From contig CAWJBC010000017.1 in the NCBI GenBank assembly GCA_963840975.1, positions 124,001 through 188,000 on the forward strand: DNA of 64,000 bases, given 5' to 3'. Under the pieces are notes generated by a model, which was not told where the DNA came from, made no database searches, and worked only from the letters and a program-made list of their open reading frames with translations. Both the position numbers and the translations under genes were made by a program. This DNA is from JAADJA01 sp963840975 (GTDB taxonomy: Bacteria; Bacteroidota; Bacteroidia; Bacteroidales; JAADJA01). Shown here piece by piece: positions 28,327 to 38,583 of the stretch (its first letter is position 1; each line of letters starts with the position of its first letter).

Positions 28327-29301
28327 ATGCATTCTTTAGAAAATATCCATGACCTTATTAAGTGCAGGATAAGCAAACTCGACATTTTAAAGAATCCTGT
28401 TGAACTTTACGAACCCATACATTACACCCTCAACCTCGGAGGGAAAAGGCTCAGACCGGCGTTGTGCCTGCTGGCTTGTGATCTGTTCGACGGTAACGTG
28501 AAAAATGCAGTTGATGCTGCAATAGGAATTGAAATCTTCCACAATTTTACCCTCATTCACGATGATATTATGGATCGGGCACCCATCAGAAGGGGCAAAC
28601 CTACCGTTTTTAAAAAATGGAACCTCAATACAGCCATACTTTCGGGTGACACCATGATGGCTATGGCTTATGAATACTTGTTAAAAACCCCTGAACAAGC
28701 AAGGAATAAAGTGCTCTCCATTTTTAATACAACTGCGATACAGGTTTGTGAAGGACAGCAATACGATATGAATTTTGAAACCCAGTTAAATGTTACAATA
28801 CCGGACTATATCAACATGATCAGGCTGAAAACTGCTGTTTTATTAGCTGCAAGTCTTAAAATTGGAGCATTGATCGGAGGAGCATCCATTGAGGAAGCAG
28901 AACATCTCTATCATTTTGGAGAAAATATCGGCATCGCCTTTCAATTAAAAGACGACCTGCTTGATGCATACGCTGAAGAAGAAAAATTCGGGAAGAAACA
29001 AGGAGGCGATATTGTTGCCAATAAAAAAACTTTTTTGACCCTTCAGGCTTTCGAATTGGCAAAAGACAAAAACTTAGACAAACTCAGCTACTATTTTTCA
29101 TCCGAAATACTACACCCCGATGAAAAGGTAAAGGGCGTCCTTCAGATTTATGATAATTTAAATATCCGGCAACTTACTGAAAATGAAATATTAGCATATT
29201 ACCAAAATGCCCTTATTTATCTTGGAAATATTAATGTTATTTCCGAAAGGAAAAACAATTTGAGAGGCATCGCCGACCAGTTAAACAACCGCACGTTTTA
29301 G
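28327..29301 (+). CDS. Polyprenyl (trans-isoprenyl) diphosphate synthase
   Basis: 324-residue cytoplasmic enzyme condensing isopentenyl diphosphate with an allylic diphosphate. The start at 28327 (MHSLENIHDL) is preferred to 28276, which would overlap rmlA by 35 bases and add 17 non-conserved residues. GGKRLRP (38-44), the first aspartate-rich motif DDIMD (79-83) with the RRGKPT loop, and the second motif DDLLD (209-213) are intact. Phe at position -5 before the first motif hints at a farnesyl- or geranylgeranyl-size product, but chain length cannot be settled from this. The product could feed quinones, undecaprenol or other lipids. The gene converges with the membrane protein at 29333, and a 6-bp palindrome (29301-29313) separates them. 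Confidence 0.92.
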   Translation: MHSLENIHDLIKCRISKLDILKNPVELYEPIHYTLNLGGKRLRPALCLLACDLFDGNVKNAVDAAIGIEIFHNFTLIHDDIMDRAPIRRGKPTVFKKWNLNTAILSGDTMMAMAYEYLLKTPEQARNKVLSIFNTTAIQVCEGQQYDMNFETQLNVTIPDYINMIRLKTAVLLAASLKIGALIGGASIEEAEHLYHFGENIGIAFQLKDDLLDAYAEEEKFGKKQGGDIVANKKTFLTLQAFELAKDKNLDKLSYYFSSEILHPDEKVKGVLQIYDNLNIRQLTENEILAYYQNALIYLGNINVISERKNNLRGIADQLNNRTF

Positions 29302-29332
29302 CAATCAGATTGCCTTTCACCGGATTATATTG

Positions 29333-31136
29333 TTACTCAATCCTGTAAATTGTCAGGCTCCCCTTTTCAATTGCAAACGGAACCTTTTGACCATTCCACA
29401 AATAGGCAAAAGGTATCTTTGGCGTGGCGCTCCTCTCCCTTACAATGACTCCCGCTTTTAACCGTCGGCTATTCCATGTTTCCGCTACCCGGCTGAGTGT
29501 TATTAGTTCGTAAATCTGAGAATCACGGATTGAAGATATTATTGTAGCCTCGAACTCTGGCTGCCGGCAGGTAATGATAAGGTCATAATAATAAAGAAAT
29601 TGCGTTCCCAACAGGCTATCATTAACAATTCCAGGAGCAAAGCCAAAATATTCATCATTGATCATTCCATTGGTACTTAGATTTTCATAATGAATAACAG
29701 GAGTACGCTTTAAAAAAATCTTACGCTTTAACAGAAGAAAATCGTTTCGCGAATCATAATCCAGGGAATCGTATAAATTTCTCCAGTATGGATTGTCCCC
29801 GAACTTACCAATTTGAAAATCGGCGATGGTATCGGGATAGGTGTTTTGGCTGATAAATGGGATCTGTCCATTGTGCCTGAAATTATCATAAACCCAGCGG
29901 TCTTCATCATAGATTCCGATTATTGGATAAACATCGCACAGCCCAGCATTTTTTTGAATGTAGCGGATATACCTTTCAGGATAACTCTCCCAGCGATAAG
30001 CCCCAGCATAATCCAGATTCATCGAAAAAACAAAATGCAGAGGAATCAACAGCAAGGGCGAAACCAGGTAAATAGTCGCTTTCCTGCCAAAGGTTACCAG
30101 AAATTTATCTGCTGCAAAACCAAGTGAAATCAGCAAAACAGGAAATAAATAAATGCCGGCTCTTTCTGTTGGGAAAACAACGCCCAAAAACCAATGGCTC
30201 ACATAAATAATTGAAATATTTCCCATAAACAGCAGGGCAAACAAATTCAGAGGCTCCTTCAAATAACCTGCAACTCCCTTTTTTGTCAAATCCAAAAAGG
30301 ATACTGAAATGATGAGTAATGTATAAATAGAAGCAAGGATAAAGATGTAAATGCTTTTGGTCCTGAAAAGTATATCTATCAATGTTAATGCTGTAGTTTT
30401 GATGAATCCGCCATCCTCCTCTCCGAGATATAGTTTTCCGATATTGCGGAGATGGATAGCATACCAGGTGGCAAAACTGAGGATAAATCCAAACGAAATA
30501 ACTGTTATCACTGAAAACAGGATTTTCTTATTTGTTTTATTGTTTGAAATAAGCTGGCTAACAAAAATGACAGCGAAAAAAATGTAAGCAGTTCCAAGCA
30601 ATGAAAGATTTGCCCAAACCATTAATAAGGAACTAAACAAAACCAGGACAATGTCTTTTAGCTTCCCATCGGCAAAATATCTGATGAGATGAAAACAAGA
30701 TACTATCAAAAGCGCTATTGACATTCCATATCCCCTGCACAATCCAAAAAAATCAAACAGGCTATGTGTCATGATAAGACCAAGGAAAACCGTTAGCCGT
30801 ACAAACCTGTTTTCGATTTTTTGAGTGATTTTTAAGGAATAAAAAAAATAAACAGGGAAGAAAAGGAAATTTGGAAGGCGGAGAATGGCAGGGTTTGAAT
30901 TAATGAGTTTTGAAAAAATCCATGCAAGATCGGTATTGAGTATATGATTGTTGGCATCCACATAGCCGCTCATGGGCAATAAATGCCCCTGCATTATATA
31001 AATGAACCAGGTTGCAATTTCATCTTCGAGAAATGGGTACCTTGATGATTCTTATTAGCAGGTACGACCAGAGGATCAGGAATAACGATCCTATAAAAAG
31101 GTTTTCACGATGTTTTAAAAGTTGTTGAAATTTCAT
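29333..31136 (-). CDS. GT-C-like multi-pass membrane protein, frameshifted near 31043
   Basis: Reconstructed length about 600 residues. The N-terminus (MKFQQLLKHRENLFIGSLFL, first membrane helix) starts at 31136. The rest continues in another frame from about 31042 as RYPFLEDEIATWFIYIMQGH and is open to 29333. One extra A in ATCAAGG explains the shift; 1804 bases is three times 601 plus one. A shorter start at 30994 would lose the first helix and the acidic FLEDE loop. About ten helices lie in the first 380 residues, followed by a soluble C-terminal domain of about 200 residues. Helix count and the acidic residues in the first external loop are typical of GT-C glycosyltransferases that use lipid-linked sugars, but no closer family is recognised. 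Confidence 0.65.
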
Positions 31137-31142
31137 ATCAAC

Positions 31143-31574
31143 TCATTTCCCCCGCTGGCGGGGGTTAGGGGGTGGAACATTTAACTCTTGCTGCCTGATT
31201 TCTGACCAATATTCAATCGTACGGATTACATTGGAAATATCATTTAATATTTCCTCATCATGAAAACGTAATACCTTTATCCCAGCATCTCCGAGTGCAA
31301 GTTCCTTTTTTCTGTCTTTCTCCTGAGTTTCTTCCCAAATATGTGTTATTCCATCTACCTCAATAACCAACAGCAATTCTTTGCACATAAAATCAACTAT
31401 GTAATCTAAAACAGGCCGTTGTCTGTTAAATTGCCACGATGATAATTTGCCTGCCCGGAGAGCATATTTCCACAAACAAGCTTCAGCCTTGGTCATGTTT
31501 TTGCGCAGATTATTGGCTAAAGGTTGGAGATTTTTATTATAGTACCAGTTGTTATTTGGTCCTGCTGTTTTCAT
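31143..31574 (-). CDS. DUF559 family Vsr-like endonuclease domain protein
   Basis: 143 residues. The DUF559 fold is related to very-short-patch repair and PD-(D/E)XK nucleases. LDYIVDF with Asp57 and Asp61 and the following VIEVDG (Glu72, Asp74) form the probable active site, followed by KVLRFHDEEI. The N-terminal half (NNLRKNMTKAEACLW...QFNRQRP) is typical of the family. The last ten residues, PPPNPRQRGK, are encoded inside a G/C-rich repeat, and an inverted relative of that repeat forms the tail of the upstream ABC-F gene. The start at 31574 immediately follows the ABC-F stop. The gene looks like a passenger in a small repeat-bounded insertion. The function is unproven; DUF559 genes are often scattered singly in genomes. 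Confidence 0.88.
   Translation of the reverse strand: MKTAGPNNNWYYNKNLQPLANNLRKNMTKAEACLWKYALRAGKLSSWQFNRQRPVLDYIVDFMCKELLLVIEVDGITHIWEETQEKDRKKELALGDAGIKVLRFHDEEILNDISNVIRTIEYWSEIRQQELNVPPPNPRQRGK
31146..31175. repeat. G/C-rich terminal repeat, left copy
   Basis: It contains CCCCC-GCTGGC-GGGGG followed by TTAGGGGGTGG. Read on the minus strand it gives CCACCCCCTAACCCCC...GGGGGAAA, resembling the plus-strand sequence at 31586-31607, so the two flank the DUF559 gene as inverted copies. It encodes the last ten residues of that gene. Confidence 0.6.
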
Positions 31575-33539
31575 TTATCCTCCCCCCACCCCCTCCAAAG
31601 GGGGAAAATCTCTATATTCCATTTTCCGGTGCAATTCTTCCCATCGTTGCATTTCGGTTTCCAAATTTTTTTTCAATTGATCGTATTGCTTCGAAAGATC
31701 AAAATAATTGGTCTCTTTGGTATAGCTTTTTGGGTCACTGAGGAGTTCATCCAGTCTTTTCATTTCACTTTCAATCTCTCCTATCTTTTCTTCGCTTTTT
31801 GCAATTTGTGAAGTGAGCTTTCTTTGTTCCTTATCAAACTGTTTTTTCTTTTCCCAGTTGATCTTGTTGTCCGACTGATTACTTTCTTTCCCTTTCTCAA
31901 CCTTCTTTTCCAATTCAAGTTGTTTCAGGTTTTCTACCTTGCGGTATTCAAGGAAATCATAAATATCGCCCAGGTGTTCTTTAATTTTCTGATCCCTGAA
32001 TTCAAATACCTTGTTGGTCAGTCCTTGCAGGAAATCGCGGTCATGTGAAACGATAATAAGCGTTCCATCAAACTGGATAAGAGCATTTTTTAAAATATCC
32101 TTCGATTGCATGTCGAGGTGATTGGTAGGCTCATCCAGAATGAGGAGATTGGAGGGAGTAAGCAGCAATTTTGCCAACGAAAGCCTTGACTTTTCGCCGC
32201 CGGAAAGTACTTTAACTTTTTTATCAATGGTTTCACCACTGAAAAGAAAAGAGCCTAATATCGTCCTGACCCGTTTTCGTATGTCTCCGACAGCTATTTC
32301 GTCAATGGTTTCAAAAACAGTTTTTTCAGGATCAAGATAATCTGCCTGGTTTTGTGCAAAATATCCGATCTGCACATTGTGACCGTATTTAAGTGTTCCC
32401 AGGAATTCAAGTTCACTGACGATGATGCGGGAAAGTGTGGTTTTCCCTTCGCCGTTGCGACCCACAAATGCGATGCGATCTCCATTAATAACAGCAAAGT
32501 CAAGATTCTTCAAAACCTGCAGGCTACCATAGTTCTTGCCAAGGTTGTGGGCTTCAAGGACAACCTTTCCAGACCTGGGTGCGGGCGGAAACCTGAAGTG
32601 GATAGCTGAATTATCTATTTCGTCGAATGAAATCTCTTCGATCTTTTCAAGCATTTTTATTCTCGATTGCACCTGTTTGGCTTTGGTACTCTTATACCTG
32701 AAACGCTCAATAAAATGCTCAATCTGGTTGATCTGTTTTTGCTGATTGTTGTAAGCTGAAACCTGCTGTTCCAGACGTTCTTCACGCATTTTCACATATT
32801 CCGAATAACCCGCCCGGTAATCGTAAATCTGTCCCAATGAAATTTCGATCGTTCTTTTGGTGACATTATCCAGAAAAGCCCTGTCGTGCGAAACCAGCAC
32901 CACAGAACCAAAATAGTTGATCAGGAAATCTTCTAACCATTGGATTGATTCGATGTCGAGATGATTGGTGGGTTCATCCAGCAGTATCACATCCGGCTTT
33001 TGAAGCAGGATTTTCGCCAACTCAACACGCATTTGCCAGCCACTACTGAATTCGGTCATGCTTCGATTAAAGTCGCTTCGCCTGAATCCCAACCCTGTCA
33101 ATACTTTTTCTGTTTCACCTTCCATAGATTGTCCGCCAATGATATGAAACCGCTCATTGGCTTCAGTTAACTGATGGATCAACCGATGATAATCCTTCGA
33201 TTCGTAATCAGACCTTTCAGAAATTTCACCTGTAAGTTGTTGAATTTTTTCTTCAACCTTCAGTGTTTCAGCAAAAGCCGTAAGGGCTTCATCAAAAATT
33301 GATTTCCTGCTACCGGTTTGCATTTCCTGTTGAAGAAAACCAATGGATGTGCCTGATGGAATCACTACTTCGCCTTCTTGCGGTACAAGATTTCCTGCAA
33401 TGATGTTCAGTAAAGTCGTTTTCCCTGAGCCATTTTTCCCAACCAGCCCAACCCTGTCGCGATCATTTATAAGAAATGAAGCGCTGCTGAACAGGTCAGT
33501 ACCGGTAAAATGGATGGAGAGGTTGTTAACAGATATCAT
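31575..33539 (-). CDS. ABC-F family ATPase (Uup/YdiF-like)
   Basis: 654-residue soluble protein with two ABC ATPase domains and no membrane segment. The first Walker A is GKNGSGKT (about 35-42) with LLLDEPTNHLD as Walker B. The second is GRNGEGKTT with LLILDEPTNHLD. Signature motifs are FSSGWQMR and LSGGEKSR. The linker between the domains is charged (EQQVSAYNNQQKQINQIEHF), and a coiled-coil C-terminal arm (560-640) resembles Uup/YdiF. ABC-F proteins act on the ribosome or, for Uup, on recombination intermediates; which applies here is not clear. The last ten residues, FPPLEGVGGG, come from the G/C-rich repeat, so the original tail was probably replaced or extended by it. Confidence 0.93.
   Translation of the reverse strand: MISVNNLSIHFTGTDLFSSASFLINDRDRVGLVGKNGSGKTTLLNIIAGNLVPQEGEVVIPSGTSIGFLQQEMQTGSRKSIFDEALTAFAETLKVEEKIQQLTGEISERSDYESKDYHRLIHQLTEANERFHIIGGQSMEGETEKVLTGLGFRRSDFNRSMTEFSSGWQMRVELAKILLQKPDVILLDEPTNHLDIESIQWLEDFLINYFGSVVLVSHDRAFLDNVTKRTIEISLGQIYDYRAGYSEYVKMREERLEQQVSAYNNQQKQINQIEHFIERFRYKSTKAKQVQSRIKMLEKIEEISFDEIDNSAIHFRFPPAPRSGKVVLEAHNLGKNYGSLQVLKNLDFAVINGDRIAFVGRNGEGKTTLSRIIVSELEFLGTLKYGHNVQIGYFAQNQADYLDPEKTVFETIDEIAVGDIRKRVRTILGSFLFSGETIDKKVKVLSGGEKSRLSLAKLLLTPSNLLILDEPTNHLDMQSKDILKNALIQFDGTLIIVSHDRDFLQGLTNKVFEFRDQKIKEHLGDIYDFLEYRKVENLKQLELEKKVEKGKESNQSDNKINWEKKKQFDKEQRKLTSQIAKSEEKIGEIESEMKRLDELLSDPKSYTKETNYFDLSKQYDQLKKNLETEMQRWEELHRKMEYRDFPPLEGVGGG
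31586..31607. repeat. G/C-rich terminal repeat, right copy
   Basis: CCACCCCCTCC-AAA-GGGGGAAA is an inverted relative of the segment at 31146-31175. It codes on the minus strand for the PPLEGVGGG tail of the ABC-F protein. Together the two copies bound about 410 bases holding the DUF559 gene. Confidence 0.6.
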
Positions 33540-33642
33540 TGCTTAACACATTTTCAGGAGGGCGCAAAAGTATGAAAAGTTAGGTTGCTAAACCATTAAC
33601 TTCTGGCTTTTGATATTAAGTCAGTATTGCTTGATGATCATT

Positions 33643-35814
33643 TCATTTAACGATAAGCTTTTTTGTTGATGTTCCTTTACCAGTTTGAATTTTCAGGAAA
33701 TATATCCCTGGATCCAAATGAGGGGTGCTCAATTCATAAATACTTCCTTCAGGCTTCTGAATTAAAATAGTTTTCCCGGAAATATTTAATAATTCCAGTT
33801 GAATGATGGGTAGTAAGGACTGAACAAAGAGCTTGTCGCTAAAAGGATTTGGAAAGATATTCAGCTTTACAAAATCTTCATTTGATTCATCAATATAAAT
33901 ACCTTCATCCACAATCAATTCAACCTGAATAATGGGAGTACCGACATTCGGAGTGGAGTTAATATGAATTTCCGCCTGATAATTACCAGGAACAAGTTCC
34001 GTGGCATCAAACATTACAGTCATCTCCTGATTGCCTCCTGCGGTAAGAGACCCGCTGTTCGGACTCAATGAAATCCAGGTTTGGGCTTCGGCCAGTTCGA
34101 GTCCCCAAATCCACTCACTCTGAACAAGTCCGCCAAGTGTCCATTTTGCAGTTACCAGGTTCGGATGGGTAAACAATCCACCGGCAAAATTGTAAATTTG
34201 CCCGTTAAGCTTGGTGGAAACATCAAAAGTAAAACCCGTTTCTGTTCCTGAAGGAAGCTGGATTTGAATGATTTCGTTTTTTGACTCCCCCACCTGGGCA
34301 TATCCCCACAAAAACGGACCTCCCAAAGTAGCATTATCATAGGCAAAACCATAATATTCTGCACCTACTGGTCCAATGGCAAAACTTCCGAGGTTATTTC
34401 CGGCTTTATCAAACTTTACAATATCTCCGCTCCAGTTGTTGGCATAAAAAACGTCAAGGTCCTCATTGTAAGCAATTGCACGGCAGTCAGTAGGGGCAAT
34501 AAAAGTTCCCACCAAAGAATGATTGGTAAAATCCATTTCATAAACTGTCGAAAAACCGGCACCTCCATAAAACAGGCTTCCGTCGTATGCCATGTCCCTG
34601 ATTCCTGCAACCCCGCTGATGGTGAACGAACCCAAATAAGCACCGTCCAACCCGTATTGATAAAAATTCGCCCCATTCCATTTGGAAGTATAAAAATAAC
34701 TGCCGTCGGTTTCGATACCTGCTTCTCCTCCACCCACGCCAACAGGATATTCAAACTGAAGGTTCATGAAATCTTCTGTGCTTTTTCCTAAAATTTGCAG
34801 AGAAGCAGACCAATCGAGCAAACCGTCACCGCTGTTTCCAATTGTCACAATCTCTTCGCCGTTTGTATTGGGAGCAAGGGTTATAGAAATAGATAAAGGG
34901 TTGACTTCCATGGTCGGTTGTGTGAGTTCAAAATTTTGTATTGTAATTATATCTTCCAAAATGGAAATTGAAACGGAAACCGTATTATAGCCTTCTTTAG
35001 AGCAAACCGCAATATAATCACCCGCAAGTATATTTTCAATTGCATAAGCGCCTTCGGCTCCTGTGGAAACTGAGTAATTATTCATACCTGTCAGATAAAT
35101 GGTAGCAGCAGGTACGGGTGATCCGTTTAATAATTTTGTTACACTTCCCTCCATACTTCCAAAGGCTGCTTCGCCAATAAAAACATAATAATCCTCCGCT
35201 TCGCCATAGGTATAGTTGTTGCAGGGGTCATTACAATCTCCTGCCCAGTTGGTTCGGGCCCTCATTATATGCTGACCGGTATTTGCATCAGAGGGTATTT
35301 CAACTGAAACAGTATAGAGAGTACCTGCCAATTGCATCACATAGTTTGACAAAATCTTTTCTCCGGATGTAAACTCCAGGTCATCGTTAAAATCAATCCA
35401 GATAGTCACATACTGATCGTCATATCCTGTTTTCATTTCAAAGTCATAAGAATATCCCGGTAACAAAAATGCCGGACCTAAATCCAGATACTGACTCCAG
35501 CCCGTTCCATTGAGGTTTTCACAACCGGACGCATAATTCTCTATTTCTGCCACAGCAAAATCAACAAAACCGTCTCCCATCGAACAACCGGTTGAATACT
35601 GCGGAATACACAAGTCTTTTTGGAGAGATAAAGCATCTTTATTATAGAAGGTTTCTATGGCTTCATTTACAGGTAAAGCATCGTTTTTATTCCTTGTAAA
35701 ATCCGGAGAATCCTGATAAGGAAATAAGCCGCCATTTGCTGACTGGCTTATTAAAACAGGCACATCAAAAATCATTGCGAAAATCAAGGAAGAAATTAAG
35801 ATGATTTCTTTCAT
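33643..35814 (-). CDS. T9SS-secreted GEVED/beta-propeller surface protein
   Basis: 723 residues. Signal peptide MKEIILISSLIFAMIFDVPVLISQ. A GEVED domain (75-215) contains IWIDFNDDLEF and YGEAEDYYV. A carboxypeptidase-regulatory-like beta-sandwich (GSMEGSVTKLLNGSPVPAA, 217-300), an Ig-like domain with NSGDGLLDW, a six-bladed-like propeller with GIRDMAYDGSLFY (345-575), a second Ig-like domain (LSPNSGSLTAGGNQEMTV) and a T9SS type A domain (650-723; NIFPNPFSDK, final KKLIVK) follow. No enzymatic residues are recognised. It is the smallest of three tandem paralogs that share this order, all on the minus strand. Binding or adhesion at the cell surface is inferred. Confidence 0.87.
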   Translation of the reverse strand: MKEIILISSLIFAMIFDVPVLISQSANGGLFPYQDSPDFTRNKNDALPVNEAIETFYNKDALSLQKDLCIPQYSTGCSMGDGFVDFAVAEIENYASGCENLNGTGWSQYLDLGPAFLLPGYSYDFEMKTGYDDQYVTIWIDFNDDLEFTSGEKILSNYVMQLAGTLYTVSVEIPSDANTGQHIMRARTNWAGDCNDPCNNYTYGEAEDYYVFIGEAAFGSMEGSVTKLLNGSPVPAATIYLTGMNNYSVSTGAEGAYAIENILAGDYIAVCSKEGYNTVSVSISILEDIITIQNFELTQPTMEVNPLSISITLAPNTNGEEIVTIGNSGDGLLDWSASLQILGKSTEDFMNLQFEYPVGVGGGEAGIETDGSYFYTSKWNGANFYQYGLDGAYLGSFTISGVAGIRDMAYDGSLFYGGAGFSTVYEMDFTNHSLVGTFIAPTDCRAIAYNEDLDVFYANNWSGDIVKFDKAGNNLGSFAIGPVGAEYYGFAYDNATLGGPFLWGYAQVGESKNEIIQIQLPSGTETGFTFDVSTKLNGQIYNFAGGLFTHPNLVTAKWTLGGLVQSEWIWGLELAEAQTWISLSPNSGSLTAGGNQEMTVMFDATELVPGNYQAEIHINSTPNVGTPIIQVELIVDEGIYIDESNEDFVKLNIFPNPFSDKLFVQSLLPIIQLELLNISGKTILIQKPEGSIYELSTPHLDPGIYFLKIQTGKGTSTKKLIVK

Positions 35815-35889
35815 TTTTTAAATTTTTGAATGAAAGGTGTAAATGTACAAAACAAATAAAAAAGGAATCTGATTAATTTTTCTGATAGG

Positions 35890-38574
35890 TTAATTGATCA
35901 TCAGTTTCTTCTCATATTCACCTTCACGGGTTTCAAACTTAATAAAATAAATACCTTTAGCCAGTTTCTCCACGTCAATAATTTGATGCAAGGCATTTAA
36001 TTGAAATTCCATTATCAAATGACCGGCAATGTCAAAAATCTTCAAATGAATTATTTCAACGGGCGACTCTACGACAATCAGGTTTGAAGAAGGGTTTGGA
36101 AAAATCCGGTATCCGCTACCTGCATATAGTTCCTCAGTACCAACAAAGACATGAGCCGGGAGGGAGTTACCCGATTCACCAAAGTAGTATAGTGCCCTGA
36201 TGGAATAATGATGGTAACCATAAGGGGCGTCCAGGTCAGTATATTCAAGAAAAGTAGTTTCGCCAATCATTGATTCCTCTCTGTAAACATGATAGGATTC
36301 GGCAACAAGACAACCATCCGGAGTCTCCCAGGCAATTATCACCGAGTTATTACCCTGGTATGAGGCAGTAGGATTTAAAGGTTCCAGGTTGGGTGGGGTC
36401 GGCAACACCACAGTCTTTACATTAGAAGGCAGGGACTCCTCACCGGAATAAACTGCTTTTATATAATAATTATATTCTGAATCCGGAATAAGCATTTCAT
36501 CTTCAAACGCCATGTTCATCGAATTTTGAAGGAGTATTCCATTACGATAAATATTCCAGCTATCCGGAAGGCTGCCTGAAGGCATTTGCCAGGACAAAAG
36601 GATATTTGTACAAACCACCTGGGTAGCTAGGTTTACAGGAGGAACAAGCCCTGCCACTTGAAGTGTTATCTCTGTTATGGGCGAACCGACATCAGGATCA
36701 GAACTGAACTGAATTTCGGCATGATAAATCCCGGGAATTAAACCACCCGCGTCAAAATGCAAAGTTATATCCTGATTTTGCCCGGCTGGCAAAAATCCCT
36801 CTTCCGGTTCAAGTGTTAACCATGGATTACCCCATTCACACAATTCAAGCCCCCATATTGCCGCCATCTGCGAAACTCCCAGAAAAATATAGTGACCATT
36901 CATGATTTGGTTGCTGATGGCTAATCCTCCGGCAATGCCAGTTCCAACAGCAACGACACTACCAACATCCAATGTTAAACCTGTTTCGATACCTGATGGC
37001 AACTGAATCTGCACCAATTCGTTCAGTGTGGCGCCTGTTTGCGCATAACCCCAAAGGTAAGGTGCGCCGTCACTGTAATTGTCACAGGCTAATCCATAAT
37101 AACTTGAGCCAGCGGGTCCAACCGGAAAACTGCCAAGGTCGGTTCCAGAAATATCGAACCTGGTAATATCAGTATTGAAATTATTTCCATAAAAAACATT
37201 TTCTTCTTCATCATAGGCGATAGCCCTGATACTGGTCGGGGCTGTGAACTGACTGACAACAACCTCGTTATCAAAATCCATCTGAAAAACAGTTGCGTTT
37301 GCTGCTGCACCGTAAAAATAGGTTCCATCGTATGCCAAATCTCTGATGCCGGTAGCATTTCCGCAGGTAAACTCTCCGACCTGATTACCATTCAAATCGT
37401 ATCTGTAAAATGCAGTTCCATCCCACTTTGAGGTATAAATCCAGTTCCCATCGCATTCAATACCTGCTTCACCGGTTCCTATACCCTGTGGCCACTCAAA
37501 ATAAAGATCAAACAATTCATCCGTTTCCTCCTCAGCTAGAAAATTAATATCAGTACTCCAGCTAAGCTCACCATTACCAGGGTTGCTGATGTTTATCTCT
37601 TCATCCATCAATTGATTCGGATCAAGAGTTACCGAAACCGTCATGGGATCGATTTCAATTTGTGGTTGAGTCAGTTGAAAGTTATGATTCGCAGTTATAT
37701 CTTCCTCGATAGTAATAGCAGATGCCGTCTGATTAAATCCATCTTTCGTGCAATTCACCTCCCATATTCCGGTAAGGATATGTTCAATAAAATAATAGCC
37801 ATCGTTTCCTGAAATTCCATCAGCGAATCCCCCGACAGAAATAAATGCGCCTTCAACGGCTGCTCCACCTGAGAGTTCAGTAACATATCCTTCAAGGTTT
37901 CCATACAATCCGCCCTCAATTATAACAGCATAATCTTCCGCTTCACCATAAAGATATGAACCACATGGGTCATTGAAGGCATTGGGCCAAACCGCCATCG
38001 CACGCATTAAATGCAAGCCGTCAACTGCACCACCCGGAATATCAATTTCAACATTTTGTAAAACACCTGCTTCCGTAATAATATAATCACTCAAAATCAT
38101 CTCATCAGGCATCAGCACCAGGTCATCATTAAAATCTATCCATATGTTTACATGTTGATTTATATAATTACTTGCAAAGGTGAATAAATAGTTATTTCCA
38201 GGTAAAAACAAGGCAGTATCGAGGTCATAATATTCGCTCCAGCCCGGATACCCGGTGTTGTCATCACATCCACTGTCAAAGTTTTGTATTTGTTCAACAG
38301 CAAAATCTGAAAAGCCGTCATTTTGGGAGCAGCCAAACTCATAATCAGGTTGACACAAGGATATTTTTTTTGAATATTTCTCTTTCTTTAAGATCAGATT
38401 TGATTTTGATTGGCTTAGATTGGACAATTTTTCATGCAGGCTTTTTATGTCAGGTGCAACGTCTGTCTGAGCGTTTGTAGTATAAACTATAATTATCAAC
38501 AGAATCAATAGACTGATAATTTTCCGTAAGATAAAATAATTTATTCCTATCCCTTTGAAAGTAATATTTCTCAT
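35890..38574 (-). CDS. T9SS-secreted GEVED/propeller/fibronectin-III surface protein
   Basis: 894 residues from the ATG at 38574; an upstream GTG at 38583 would add only three residues. The N-terminal hydrophobic segment (ILRKIISLLILLIIIVYTTNAQ) is the signal. It is built like the 33643-35814 protein: GEVED domain (75-225, WIDFNDDLVL and YGEAEDYAV), carboxypeptidase-regulatory-like domain (GNLEGYVTELSGGAAVEG), Ig-like NPGNGELSW domain, propeller with GIRDLAYDGTYFYGAAANA, and Ig-like domain. Two added fibronectin-type III domains precede the T9SS type A domain (RIFPNPSSNL, final KKLMIN). The gap to the downstream paralog is 75 bases without a clear terminator, so they may be cotranscribed. Function unknown. 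Confidence 0.87.
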   Translation of the reverse strand: MRNITFKGIGINYFILRKIISLLILLIIIVYTTNAQTDVAPDIKSLHEKLSNLSQSKSNLILKKEKYSKKISLCQPDYEFGCSQNDGFSDFAVEQIQNFDSGCDDNTGYPGWSEYYDLDTALFLPGNNYLFTFASNYINQHVNIWIDFNDDLVLMPDEMILSDYIITEAGVLQNVEIDIPGGAVDGLHLMRAMAVWPNAFNDPCGSYLYGEAEDYAVIIEGGLYGNLEGYVTELSGGAAVEGAFISVGGFADGISGNDGYYFIEHILTGIWEVNCTKDGFNQTASAITIEEDITANHNFQLTQPQIEIDPMTVSVTLDPNQLMDEEINISNPGNGELSWSTDINFLAEEETDELFDLYFEWPQGIGTGEAGIECDGNWIYTSKWDGTAFYRYDLNGNQVGEFTCGNATGIRDLAYDGTYFYGAAANATVFQMDFDNEVVVSQFTAPTSIRAIAYDEEENVFYGNNFNTDITRFDISGTDLGSFPVGPAGSSYYGLACDNYSDGAPYLWGYAQTGATLNELVQIQLPSGIETGLTLDVGSVVAVGTGIAGGLAISNQIMNGHYIFLGVSQMAAIWGLELCEWGNPWLTLEPEEGFLPAGQNQDITLHFDAGGLIPGIYHAEIQFSSDPDVGSPITEITLQVAGLVPPVNLATQVVCTNILLSWQMPSGSLPDSWNIYRNGILLQNSMNMAFEDEMLIPDSEYNYYIKAVYSGEESLPSNVKTVVLPTPPNLEPLNPTASYQGNNSVIIAWETPDGCLVAESYHVYREESMIGETTFLEYTDLDAPYGYHHYSIRALYYFGESGNSLPAHVFVGTEELYAGSGYRIFPNPSSNLIVVESPVEIIHLKIFDIAGHLIMEFQLNALHQIIDVEKLAKGIYFIKFETREGEYEKKLMIN

Positions 38575-38583
38575 AATTTGCAC

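Noticed and set aside
29301..29313. GCAATC-A-GATTGC palindrome as a terminator
   Set aside because: The stem is only 6 bp and no T run follows on either strand, so I mention it only as a gap feature.
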